From assembly GCA_964560875.1 (NCBI GenBank), contig CAZLMW010000182.1, forward strand, positions 1 to 12,523: a stretch of 12,523 bases of DNA, given 5' to 3'. Position 1 is the stretch's first letter, and the number at the start of each line of letters is the position of its first letter. Source of the stretch: CAZLMW01 sp964560875 (GTDB lineage Bacteria > Myxococcota_A > UBA9042). The notes beneath the pieces are model-generated. The model worked only from the letters and a program-made list of their open reading frames with translations, searched no databases and was not told where the DNA came from. Shown here in pieces: positions 1 to 7,374 of the stretch. The translations under genes were made by a program, and so were the position numbers.

Positions 1-205
1 GCTTCACGTTGCTCCGGCGGACGCCAGCCGCGGTGATCCGCTCGTTCGTCTCTTGAATCACCGGCTCGCGCATGTCAGCGATGGACACCCACGGATGGCC
101 GTCATTTCCGCCCGCCCAGAAGGCCCTCTCGTTCCTCGCAGGAGTGCCGCCAATCTCGATGCGGGCAACGCGACCGGCAGGGATCGTCGGCCACGGGCTA
201 GACAT
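1..205 (-). CDS. hsdS: Type I restriction-modification specificity subunit HsdS (5' part only)
   Basis: HsdS chooses the DNA target of a type I restriction-modification complex and bridges HsdM and HsdR. Only the first 68 codons are visible; the gene runs off position 1. Reading from the ATG at 205-203 gives a typical start of an N-terminal target-recognition domain: GGTP at residues 19-22, a tryptophan at 30, then WVSIADM at 39-45 and an ERIT..G stretch near 56-61. The ATG lies inside the end of hsdM, so the two genes overlap by 8 bases, which implies translational coupling. An AAGGAG ribosome-binding site (complement of 213-218) sits 7 bases upstream. The family match rests on this N-terminal pattern and on the position directly after hsdM. 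The DNA specificity cannot be read from so short a piece. Confidence 0.88.
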   Translation of the reverse strand, partial: MSSPWPTIPAGRVARIEIGGTPARNERAFWAGGNDGHPWVSIADMREPVIQETNERITAAGVRRSNVK

Positions 206-2600
206 AACCAAGCTCCTTCAGGAACCCGTCCAGTCGAGTCTTTGCCCGATCGCGCTCCCTCTCAACGCTTCGCAGAGTCACCTGGTACTTACTCCACCAA
301 TTCTCAACCGCCGTGACGGCTGCCTGCCGGTGGGTCACGACACGGCGGTCCAACTCGCGTCGCAGGTCGGCCCTGAGGATGTCGAGCACAAGCTCCTCGG
401 ACTGCGCGGCGTCGAGCTCCTCTTGGGCGGCTTGCAAGCGCTCGGCGAACCCTTTGTGCAAGGTCTTCAGCTTCTTCTTCGCGGCGTTCAGCTTCTTCTT
501 GAGCGCCTTGATCTCCGCCTCGCTGAGCGCCTCCTCGTCGCCCGCTCCTTCATCATCGCCCTTGGCCTTCTCCGCCTTGATCGTGCCATCCAGCTCGGCA
601 ACCGCGGCTTCGGCGGCCGCGATCTCTTCCAAGTACTCGGGCATCAGCCGCTTGACGAGCTTGTGGTCGAGCGGTGCGCCTTTGCCACCTCCGTCCTCCA
701 GCGCGCTGAGGATGGTTGTCACCCAGCCTTCCACCACGCCGTCGAAACCGCCGGCCATCAGTGCCTTGAGGTCGAAAACGACCTCGCCCCACCAGGTCGC
801 CACCGAGCCCGCAATCTGGAACCTGTCGAGCAGGCCGACTCGCACCAACGCCTTGCCAAACGACGCCAACAGCTCGGCTCGCAGGGCCATGAGCGCTTGG
901 GTCTTCGGCAACGCCTTGATGTGTCGCCGCTGCGCGTTCCACCAACCGTCAAAGGCGGCCGCGAGCGTCTTCTCCTTGGCCTGTACCCCGGCGTCGCCTT
1001 CAACGCGGGCCTTCAAGTCGCCGTTGCCTTCCAGCTCCGGGCGAAAATCGAAGTACTTGGCGTCCTTGCCGACCAGCAGGCGTGCGGGGTCGAAACCGTG
1101 GGCCTTGAACAGCTCGGCCTTGGCTTCGACCTCGACCCTCGGAATCCCACCGAGCAGGTGCGCGCGGACATCGTGCGGCTCGGGCGGCGGCGCGTTGTCG
1201 GCGTAGCGGCGGATGTTGAGGTTGTAGTCGTTGTCTGCCAGCTCGCTGTGGGAGACGACGGCAGCAAAGCCGGGGATCTCCGCGTAGCCACGGTAGGCGC
1301 TGACGATCTTCTCGATGTGTTCGGGCTCCAGGTAGTTCTGCGCGCGTCCGGACCGGAACTCGGCGTCGGCGTTGATGAACAACACCTTGCCCTGTCGGGC
1401 GACTGCCCTGCTTCCCTTGGCCCGCAGCACCAGGACGCACGCGGGGATGCCCGTGCCGTAGAACAGGTTGGGCGGCAGGCCGATCACGGCGTCGAGCAGG
1501 TCGTCCTCGATGATGCCCCGACGGATCGCCTGCTCCGCCCCGCCGCGGAACAGCACGCCGTGCGGCATGACCGTGCAGCACATGCCGCCCTGCCGCAGCA
1601 CGCTGATCATGTGCTGCACGAACATCAGGTCAGCCTTCTTGCCGCCCTCGGGGCAGAAGCCGTAGGGGAAGCGCTCCTGCCGCGGCAGGCCGTCCAACGA
1701 GTAGTTCTGCGAGAAGGGCGGGTTGGTCAGGACGCGGTCAAAGCGCATCAGCTCGCCGCCCTTGATGTGGGCCGGCTCCGCGAGCGTGCCGCCGTCGTTG
1801 TTGCGCAGGTCGGCGTCGGGGATCCCGTGCAGGATCATGTTCATCTTCGAGATCGACCACACGCTGCCGTTGAGCTCCTGGCCGGCCAGGCCGAGGTTGC
1901 GCGGGTTGCCGCCATGCTCACGGACGTGATCGGCGGCGGTGATCAGGATGCCGCCCGAACCCGAGCAAGGGTCGTAGACGCGGTGGCCCTCTTGCGGGTC
2001 AGCGAGGCGGACCATCATCCGCACAACGGCGCGAGGCGTGTAGAACTCGCCGCCCTTCTTGCCGGCCGAGTCTGCGAACTGGGCGATCAGGTACTCGTAG
2101 GCCGCGCCCAGCAGGTCGGGGAACTCGAAGTCTTCGTTGCGCAGCCGGTGCTTGTTGAAGTGCTTGATCAGCTCGCGCAGCTTCTTGTCGGGCAGCTTGC
2201 TCTTGCCGACCGTGCGCGTGAAGTCGATGTGGTGCAGCACGCCATCGAGGCCGGCGTTGTCCTCTTCGAGCGCACCGAGCGCCTTGTTGAGGCCGTCGCC
2301 GACGTTGGTGTGCAGGTCGTCGCGAATCTGCGGCCACCGCGCTCGCTTGGGGACAAAGAACGTGTCCTTGTAGTAGCCCTTGGCCTCAGCCCGCTGCTCG
2401 GCCTGTTCCTGGGTGCGGCCACGCTTCCGCTGTTCGGCGACGATCTCGTCGCGGCGGGCCTCGAACACGTCCGAGCAACGCTTCAGGAACAGCATCCCGA
2501 AGATGTACTCCTTGAACTCGGACGCATCCATCTTGCCGCGGAGGATGTCAGCCGCGCCGAAGAGGTGGCGCTCGAGCTGGGGGAGGGTGAGTTTGCGCAC
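198..2600 (-). CDS. hsdM: Type I restriction-modification DNA methyltransferase subunit HsdM, long form
   Basis: Predicted N6-adenine DNA methyltransferase of a type I system; it modifies host DNA and, with HsdS and HsdR, forms the restriction complex. The 800-residue product has an N-terminal HsdM helical domain (about 1-170), then the N6-methylase core: AdoMet motif I YDPCSGSGG at 209-217 and catalytic NPPF at 293-296, followed by GGKKADLMF at 319-327. The start is a GTG at 2600-2598, chosen because AAGGAG lies 5 bases upstream and the protein begins as HsdM proteins do. Classical HsdM such as EcoKI is about 530 residues. Here about 320 residues follow the methylase core, including tryptophan pairs (553-554, 603-604, 768-769) and a charged, probably coiled-coil stretch near 655-755. 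It overlaps hsdS by 8 bases. No hsdR is visible. Both key motifs are intact, so it should be active. Confidence 0.95.
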   Translation of the reverse strand: MRKLTLPQLERHLFGAADILRGKMDASEFKEYIFGMLFLKRCSDVFEARRDEIVAEQRKRGRTQEQAEQRAEAKGYYKDTFFVPKRARWPQIRDDLHTNVGDGLNKALGALEEDNAGLDGVLHHIDFTRTVGKSKLPDKKLRELIKHFNKHRLRNEDFEFPDLLGAAYEYLIAQFADSAGKKGGEFYTPRAVVRMMVRLADPQEGHRVYDPCSGSGGILITAADHVREHGGNPRNLGLAGQELNGSVWSISKMNMILHGIPDADLRNNDGGTLAEPAHIKGGELMRFDRVLTNPPFSQNYSLDGLPRQERFPYGFCPEGGKKADLMFVQHMISVLRQGGMCCTVMPHGVLFRGGAEQAIRRGIIEDDLLDAVIGLPPNLFYGTGIPACVLVLRAKGSRAVARQGKVLFINADAEFRSGRAQNYLEPEHIEKIVSAYRGYAEIPGFAAVVSHSELADNDYNLNIRRYADNAPPPEPHDVRAHLLGGIPRVEVEAKAELFKAHGFDPARLLVGKDAKYFDFRPELEGNGDLKARVEGDAGVQAKEKTLAAAFDGWWNAQRRHIKALPKTQALMALRAELLASFGKALVRVGLLDRFQIAGSVATWWGEVVFDLKALMAGGFDGVVEGWVTTILSALEDGGGKGAPLDHKLVKRLMPEYLEEIAAAEAAVAELDGTIKAEKAKGDDEGAGDEEALSEAEIKALKKKLNAAKKKLKTLHKGFAERLQAAQEELDAAQSEELVLDILRADLRRELDRRVVTHRQAAVTAVENWWSKYQVTLRSVERERDRAKTRLDGFLKELGYV

Positions 2601-2605
2601 CAGGT

Positions 2606-2611
2606 CTCCTT
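2606..2611 (-). promoter_or_regulatory. Ribosome-binding site of hsdM
   Basis: AAGGAG on the minus strand, 5 bases before the GTG at 2600. It supports GTG as the real start of hsdM, since no ATG with such a site lies nearby. Confidence 0.75.
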
Positions 2612-2974
2612 GTCGTTGGGGTCCGGCGTCTGGTCCGCGCCATCCGCGGCGCGGTCACGAAGGCGCGCATGAACCCGTCGCGTCGCTCAAATACGGCGCT
2701 CGAAAGTTTCGTTCTGAAGATGGTGCCTAGTGGAGCGCAGTCGCGCAGTTCACGTCAAGTGTGCGAGGCGATTTGGGGGCCGAAGCGCGACACAGATTGT
2801 CGTATGCGCGAATGGGGCCGGATGGACTGGACCTCAGCGCCCGGGCGCGACGGAGGGCCGACGTGCGAGTGCACGAATCTCTGGCAGCGGACTGAGGGGG
2901 TTTTCGGCGATCTTGCCGAGCGTGATTGGCCTGCCAGAATGAGTCGCAACAGGCTGGAACTGCTGAACAAACCG

Positions 2975-2990
2975 GCGACGTTACCGTCGC
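2975..2990. promoter_or_regulatory. Palindrome beside a possible -10 box (candidate operator/promoter)
   Basis: GCGACG and CGTCGC form a perfect 6-bp inverted repeat around a TTAC centre. A TAGAAT (2998-3003) follows 7 bases later and resembles a sigma-70 -10 box, so the palindrome would cover the -35 to spacer region. This placement suits an operator, perhaps for the helix-turn-helix protein encoded at 3128. No clear -35 hexamer is present. The reading is inference from position only. Confidence 0.3.
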
Positions 2991-3113
2991 GACACGGTAG
3001 AATATGGGCCGAAAGCCTGGCGTCGAACGATCAGGCGCGGCGGCATGTGCGCGGATGAAGTCGGCCGGACGCGACCAAATGCGAAAGGTGCCCTGCGCGC
3101 GCACGCGTCGGGC

Positions 3114-3119
3114 AGGAGG
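3114..3119 (+). promoter_or_regulatory. Strong ribosome-binding site for the ATG at 3128
   Basis: A perfect AGGAGG 8 bases before the ATG at 3128. It decides the start of the HTH/zinc-ribbon gene in favour of this ATG, although that ATG is in a different frame from most of the domain-bearing sequence. Confidence 0.75.
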
Positions 3120-3127
3120 AGCTTCCA

Positions 3128-3468
3128 ATGCCAGCAGCGATATCCCGGCCCCTACGGGACAAGATCCGCGAGATCACGAGGCGGGGGCGTCGATCACGCG
3201 CATCGCGGGCGAGCTGCGTTTGTCGCGCGGGACGGTCGGCAAGTACGTGCGCGGGTTCGACGAGGACGTTGAGGTTGCACGGTCCCCCGTGGCGAGCATG
3301 ACGGCGGACGAGGTGAAACGGCTGCGGGCAATCGCCAGCACTGTCGTTGGCGGGACGTGCCCCAACTGCGGGCAGGGGATGGTTACGCTGTCCACGATGA
3401 CAGCGGGGCGGTGTTTGGCCTGCGCGGCGGAGTGGACTCGGCGGGTCGGCAAACCAGCTCGCCGCTAG
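3128..3468 (+). CDS. Small HTH and zinc-ribbon protein, apparently frameshifted
   Basis: Probable small DNA-binding protein; exact function unknown. The ATG at 3128 with its AGGAGG site opens a frame reading PAAISRPLRDKIREITRRG, which looks like the first helix of a resolvase-type HTH, and then turns to arginine/serine-rich nonsense. From about 3184 the -1 frame continues the motif with ASITRIAGELRLSRGTVGKY, a clear helix-turn-helix, and ends in a zinc ribbon (CPNC then CLAC). Joining the frames at the G5 run (3183-3187) gives a coherent 113-residue protein: HTH at about 21-42, cysteines at 78, 81, 96 and 99, stop at 3466-3468. The break may be a missing G in the sequence, a true mutation, or -1 recoding. 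The domain-bearing frame is also open upstream to an ATG at 3004, but that start has no ribosome-binding site and its N-terminus looks non-coding. It lies 122 bases before the nuclease gene and is probably co-transcribed with it. Confidence 0.6.
3183..3187 (+). other. G5 run at an apparent -1 frame change
   Basis: The run is read CGG GGG in the frame of the ATG at 3128. A one-base slip back on GGG, or a sixth G in the genome, moves reading into the frame that encodes the HTH core and zinc ribbon. It is a single GGG slip, not a canonical two-codon slippery heptamer, and I see no clear downstream stimulatory structure. Confidence 0.5.
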
Positions 3469-3590
3469 CGACCTGGATGACCTGGCCAGCTGGCTGGCTT
3501 CAGAAGGCTCGCAGCCAACTGGGTAGTCGACGAGCGGCCGTAGTTCCATCCGTGGCGTATGAATCTGCGGCCATGTAAGACTCCCCGCGC

Positions 3591-6047
3591 ATGGCAAAGA
3601 GGAAGAAGAGAAGGAAACGCTGGACCAAACAGCGGGTCCCTGACGAAGCGTTGCGCGCAGGGCCGTTGTCAATCGCCCGCTTCGGTCGACACACGGTGAT
3701 TCAGAACACGTCATCCACGTCGGAACATGCGGCGATGCTCGACGCTGCGGCCAAGCATTTCCCGGTTGTGACGGCTGAGATTGACTCTCTATGCACCGCG
3801 ATCGAAGAGCTCGTCGCCAGCATGGACGCGCTGAAACTGATGGCCCGCGCCTACTGGACACACGCGCTGGCGGCCGTAAACGCCACGACCGAATCACAGC
3901 TTCCGCATGACGCGATCGTCGCCAACTTCGCACTCGCCTACCTACAGTCGGTAGTCGTTTCCGTACGACCAGTTCATCCACCGACCCGGGATCCAAACGA
4001 CGACGCGGACTGGGACCTGCTGCACGAGAAGATCCGGCAACTCCTTGCGACGATTCAGGCGTCGTACTTCCTGTGCAAGAGCGCAGACGCGTCGAGGCAA
4101 CCGGGATTCGATGAGGGCCTCCACAAGCTGGAGACCGCGATCCAAATGCGCTGGCTGACAGTTCGCGGCGAGCGATACCAGGTCCACGCAAGCCAACACC
4201 TGCTCGACTTCCTCGGCCCGCAGCGTGCGATCCTACAGTCTCTTCTGAGCGTCACGCCCGAACAGTTGGCGGCGGCGCAGACGGAGCTGGCGAAGTCGTT
4301 GATGACAGGCTTCGGCGACGCTTTGCGCGAGGCCCAGAGCGTCCATACCGAACTATTCAGCGGCTTCGACGCCGACGCGAAAGACTGGGAGAGTTTCGGC
4401 TCGGCACACGAGTTCCTTCAGGCTGAACTGACTCGAAAGGGCCTGGCGTCGCGAATGGAGGCAGCCACCGAACGGACCCACGGCTATGGGCTGTTTGATG
4501 TCGGCAAGGTCACTGGCCTACCTCCCCTCGTGCTTGAGGCACTGGCTTTTGAGCCTGGAGGGGCCTGCGGCGACGGCGGCATCTTTGACGGCGACGAACA
4601 CATCGGGTGGCCGACCCGTGTCTCACCCACCTGGGAGCGTCCGTTCTTGAAAATCGGCGGTTCATTCTACCTGTTCGACATCTACTTGCTGGACCGCCTC
4701 CACTACACGGTCGGACGCATCATTCGGAGGATGCAAACGAAGTTGGGCTCCACTTGGGCCAACAACTTGAAGGACGCCACCGAAGGGGTACCTGTCGCGC
4801 TCATCAGCAGAATCCTCGGGCCGGCAGCGCGGTCAGAGGCGCAAGTGTTCTACCCCGTGCCGGGCAAAGGGAGAAACTGGGCAGAGTGCGACGCGCTAGT
4901 CACCTTCGATGACGTCCTCTTCGTCGTAGAAGTGAAGTCTGGCGCGTACACCTACACGTCGCCGCACGACGACTTCGCGGCGCACGTCGCTGGTATGCGG
5001 AGCCTCATCGACCGTCCCGCCGAACAGGCTCGGAGGTTCATCGCATACCTAGAGAGCGCGGAGGAGGTCGCCCTGTACGACGAGGGACGCACCCAGATTG
5101 GACGGCTGCGGAGAATGGACTACTCGCACGTCATCGCTTGCTGCGTGACGTACGACCAACTGACGCATCTCGCGGCGACTCTGCAACATGAGCCGGGCGT
5201 TGCGCCAAACCTGGAAGGCACGCCGATCTGGTGCGTTTCGGTCGACGACCTGCGCGCGCTAGCGGACCTGTTCGACAATCCTGTCGTGTTCTTGCACTAC
5301 CTTACCAAGCGTCTGGCTGCCTACCCGGAGCAACTCGGTCAACTCGACGAAATGGATCACTTTGGCGCCTACGTCGAGTACAGCGACTACGTCGCAGAGT
5401 TTTCAGAGCATCGCGACAAAAACCAGGTGTCTCTGCTCCAGCCCCAAGGCTACCAAGATGTCGTTGACGAGTTCTTCAACGCCCGCTTCCTCGGCGAAGC
5501 TCCGGGACGGCCGACACAACGGTTGCCTCCCTCGATCGAAGCCCTGGTGAAGCACCTCGGTCACTCTAACCAACGCAACCGCCGCCGCGGTGCCCAGGTG
5601 CTGCTTGATCTTTCTGGGGAAGCACGGACCGGGCTGGCGCAAACGATAGACGACGAGGCGCAACGCCAGTCTGCCGGAGCACGACCGCGCCTCTGGACGT
5701 TTTCGCCGCTGCCGTTGTCGATCGCCGTCGCGTCCCCTGCCTGGCCCGAGGGTGCCCACGGCAAACTGGGAGAGGCTGCAAAGGCTCGCATGTTGATGAG
5801 CGACCATCCCGAACACGTCACGCTTTACATTACGTGCGATGTCGCGGGGAGCGTTTCAAGTGTGCGCGTCGAGCGAGTAGGCCGAAGTGACCTACCTGGT
5901 GAAGAACGCGAGAAGTTCGCAGCCCAGGCTCAGCACATGGGGTACCGGGCCGTTCGGCAGCATCTGCAGACTCAAGGGAAGATTGGGCGCAACGAGCCGT
6001 GCCCATGCGGGAGCGGCAAAAAGTACAAGAAGTGCCATCTTGACTAG
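3591..6047 (+). CDS. PD-(D/E)XK nuclease-like protein with C-terminal SEC-C zinc motif
   Basis: Predicted nuclease of unknown substrate; possibly a defence effector. The 818-residue product starts with a very basic stretch (MAKRKKRRKR), suggesting nucleic-acid binding, followed by about 350 mostly helical residues that I do not recognise. Residues 432-449 read ECDALVTFDD..VVEVK, the D-x12-E-x-K signature of the restriction-endonuclease-like fold (D434, E447, K449). An EQARRF helix at 478-483 fits the QxxxR/Y-type element of NERD/RecB-like nucleases. The last 20 residues are a SEC-C motif with ligands C804, C806, C815 and H816, as at the C-terminus of SecA. The rest is not SecA-like, so a SecA label would be wrong. 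No Shine-Dalgarno precedes the ATG; residue M49 is a possible later start. Third codon positions look less G/C-rich than in the primase gene, hinting at separate acquisition. It faces the serine recombinase tail to tail. Confidence 0.85.
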   Translation: MAKRKKRRKRWTKQRVPDEALRAGPLSIARFGRHTVIQNTSSTSEHAAMLDAAAKHFPVVTAEIDSLCTAIEELVASMDALKLMARAYWTHALAAVNATTESQLPHDAIVANFALAYLQSVVVSVRPVHPPTRDPNDDADWDLLHEKIRQLLATIQASYFLCKSADASRQPGFDEGLHKLETAIQMRWLTVRGERYQVHASQHLLDFLGPQRAILQSLLSVTPEQLAAAQTELAKSLMTGFGDALREAQSVHTELFSGFDADAKDWESFGSAHEFLQAELTRKGLASRMEAATERTHGYGLFDVGKVTGLPPLVLEALAFEPGGACGDGGIFDGDEHIGWPTRVSPTWERPFLKIGGSFYLFDIYLLDRLHYTVGRIIRRMQTKLGSTWANNLKDATEGVPVALISRILGPAARSEAQVFYPVPGKGRNWAECDALVTFDDVLFVVEVKSGAYTYTSPHDDFAAHVAGMRSLIDRPAEQARRFIAYLESAEEVALYDEGRTQIGRLRRMDYSHVIACCVTYDQLTHLAATLQHEPGVAPNLEGTPIWCVSVDDLRALADLFDNPVVFLHYLTKRLAAYPEQLGQLDEMDHFGAYVEYSDYVAEFSEHRDKNQVSLLQPQGYQDVVDEFFNARFLGEAPGRPTQRLPPSIEALVKHLGHSNQRNRRRGAQVLLDLSGEARTGLAQTIDDEAQRQSAGARPRLWTFSPLPLSIAVASPAWPEGAHGKLGEAAKARMLMSDHPEHVTLYITCDVAGSVSSVRVERVGRSDLPGEEREKFAAQAQHMGYRAVRQHLQTQGKIGRNEPCPCGSGKKYKKCHLD

Positions 6048-6148
6048 CGTTGCGTTCGGCCCCAGTTCGCTCGCGTCCCCAAACCATCTCCTTGCGGGCC
6101 GGCTTCGGGCCGTACTTTCGGGCCGCCACCGCGAAGATTACGACCGCC

Positions 6149-6754
6149 CTACCCTTTTGAGCCGCCGCCACGGGCCTCAGCCAAACGCCGCTGCAAGATG
6201 GCGCGGCCGATGTTCAGCTTCTTGGCGACCTGTCGCTGCGACAGCCCTTCCGCGAGCAGCCGCTCAGCCTCGGTGATATCGACCTGCTTACGCGGGCGAC
6301 CACAGTGCTTGCCCGCCGCCTTGGCCTTGTCCATGCCGGCCCGCACACGCGCCTGGATCAAGCGCCGCTCGAACTGCGCCATCCCGGCGACGACCGTGTA
6401 CATCAACTCGCCGGTGGCCGTTGTGGTGTCGAACTGCTCCTGCAAGCTCACGAACGCCACGCCCAGCCGGCGAAAAACGTCGAGCCCGTCGATCAGTTGC
6501 TTCGGGCTGCGTGCAAAACGGTCGTACGCCCAGACCATCACCACGTCGTAGGCGCCACCCTCGGCGGCGGCCATGAGGCATTCGAGCGCCGGCTTCCGAA
6601 CGGCGGCACCACTGACGCCGATGTCTGTATGTTCGTCGATGATCTGCCAACCGCGGCGCTCGGCCTCGGTGCGCAGGTGACGCAGTTGTACCTCCGGGTC
6701 CTGTCCTTTGTCCGCGGTGCTGACGCGAGCATACAGCGCGACGCGCTTCTTCAT
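6149..6754 (-). CDS. Serine recombinase (resolvase/invertase family)
   Basis: Site-specific recombinase that cuts and rejoins DNA through a serine-DNA link; here most likely an element resolvase or DNA invertase. The 201-residue protein begins MKKRVALYARVSTADKGQ, with R10 and catalytic S12 in the usual ARVST motif. The DRFARS segment supplies D78, R79 and R82, and MAQFER (125-130) begins the long E-helix. A C-terminal HTH covers about 160-195, introduced by CGRPRK at 151-156. Length and layout match small resolvases such as Tn3/gamma-delta resolvase and Hin, not large serine integrases. The frame is open further upstream, but the ATG at 6754 is chosen because AGGAG lies 6 bases before it and the family starts there. 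It follows the XRE gene by 44 bases and is probably its operon partner. No transposase is visible nearby. Confidence 0.93.
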   Translation of the reverse strand: MKKRVALYARVSTADKGQDPEVQLRHLRTEAERRGWQIIDEHTDIGVSGAAVRKPALECLMAAAEGGAYDVVMVWAYDRFARSPKQLIDGLDVFRRLGVAFVSLQEQFDTTTATGELMYTVVAGMAQFERRLIQARVRAGMDKAKAAGKHCGRPRKQVDITEAERLLAEGLSQRQVAKKLNIGRAILQRRLAEARGGGSKG

Positions 6755-6760
6755 TTTGTT

Positions 6761-6765
6761 CTCCT
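6761..6765 (-). promoter_or_regulatory. Ribosome-binding site of the serine recombinase
   Basis: AGGAG on the minus strand, 6 bases before the ATG at 6754. It fixes the start against a longer in-frame extension of 51 codons that has no family similarity. Confidence 0.7.
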
Positions 6766-6798
6766 GGGCAGAGGTCGGTGAGCAGCTCTGCCGGGCCG

Positions 6799-7374
6799 CT
6801 AGCGTTTGGTGCGCAGGTGAGCGAGGGGGCCCGTCAAGAGTTCTTGGATGGCAAAGATGTGCGGCAAATGCGCATCCAGCGCGACGGCGATGCGGTGCAG
6901 ATCCCACTCAGAGACGGCAAGGCCCGCCTCGACCTCAGCCATCTTGGCCGCCGGCAGGCCGGCTCGCCGCGCAACCTCGCGGGTCGAGATACCCAGGTTC
7001 TTGCGAAGCACGACCACGGCTTCGTTCACGACATGACGGCGCGCACGCAGGCCCGCCTCGAAGCGAGCGCGGCCACCTGGGCTGGCGAGTTGGTGCAGCA
7101 CATCGGCGCCGATCGTGAGCTCGATCCCCTCGGCGGACTGAAGCGTCGCCGCGACGGTGGTGTGGCGGACGTAGGAAACGACCGCTGACCCGCTCGGCGG
7201 GGTCACCGCGGACCACGCTATGGTCGCTTGGTGACCGTCTTCGAAAGACACTGCCAGCCCATCGCGAACGCCAGCGGCGTGAGCGAGCCGGTGGTTCTGA
7301 GCGTGGGCTCCTGCTTCCATCATCATGTCGTACATCGCCTCGGCGAATGACCGGGCGGCGGTGTCGCTGTTCAT
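6799..7374 (-). CDS. XRE-type helix-turn-helix regulator with a novel N-terminal region
   Basis: Likely transcriptional regulator of the element. The 191-residue product has a Cro/C1-type HTH in its C-terminal part (about 118-175): an LRKNLGISTREVARRAGL helix pair, an EVEAGLAVSEWDLHRIAVAL recognition/support segment, and a tail. The first 110 residues form an unrecognised domain with alternating beta-like stretches (for example GLAVSFEDGHQATIAW at 39-54), so it could be a sensor or dimerisation part. The start at 7374 is preferred to a longer in-frame ORF because a GAGG lies 5 bases upstream and the extension is arginine-rich and family-less. It precedes the serine recombinase by 44 bases, suggesting co-expression and perhaps control of it. 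The target operator is unknown. Confidence 0.75.
   Translation of the reverse strand: MNSDTAARSFAEAMYDMMMEAGAHAQNHRLAHAAGVRDGLAVSFEDGHQATIAWSAVTPPSGSAVVSYVRHTTVAATLQSAEGIELTIGADVLHQLASPGGRARFEAGLRARRHVVNEAVVVLRKNLGISTREVARRAGLPAAKMAEVEAGLAVSEWDLHRIAVALDAHLPHIFAIQELLTGPLAHLRTKR

Larger units (their letters stand above)
2601..3127. other. Divergent intergenic region between hsdM and the HTH/zinc-ribbon gene
   Basis: About 527 bases lie between two divergent starts, and I see no convincing gene in them. Open frames exist on both strands but lack ribosome-binding sites and give arginine/serine-rich, family-less products. The region should hold promoters for both sides. Rightward, a TAGAAT at 2998-3003 could be a -10 box, with a perfect 6-bp inverted repeat just upstream at 2975-2990. 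Leftward, TTGACG (complement of 2753-2758) could be a -35 box, but no good -10 follows at 16-18 bases. A further 8-bp inverted repeat, TCTGGCAG at 2880-2887 with CTGCCAGA at 2931-2938, encloses a smaller hairpin, TCGGC at 2904-2908 with GCCGA at 2915-2919. It has no T-run, so I do not call it a terminator. Confidence 0.6.

Noticed and set aside
72..2672. An 866-codon open frame antisense to hsdM
   Set aside because: It mirrors hsdM codon for codon in a GC-rich gene; its product has no domain, while hsdM on the other strand has intact methylase motifs and a ribosome-binding site.
2727..3128. A 133-codon leftward ORF in the hsdM/HTH gap
   Set aside because: Arginine/serine-rich product without domains; it overlaps the likely promoter region and the AGGAGG-led start of the rightward gene.
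3486..3522. Stem CCAGCTGGCT with AGCCAACTGG after the HTH/zinc-ribbon gene, considered as a terminator
   Set aside because: One mismatch in the stem, a 17-base loop and no following T-tract; the next gene lies close by and is probably co-transcribed.
5985..6047. Naming the 818-residue protein a SecA subunit because of its SEC-C tail
   Set aside because: Only the last 20 residues resemble SecA; there are no DEAD-motor motifs and the body carries a nuclease-like signature.
6104..6125. Direct repeat TTCGGGCCG in the convergent gap, considered as a terminator or att site
   Set aside because: The two copies are direct rather than inverted, no T-run follows, and GC-rich words like this recur by chance.
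5830..6171. A leftward 113-codon ORF overlapping the ends of the recombinase and nuclease genes
   Set aside because: No domains, no convincing ribosome-binding site, and most of it is antisense to the SEC-C coding end.
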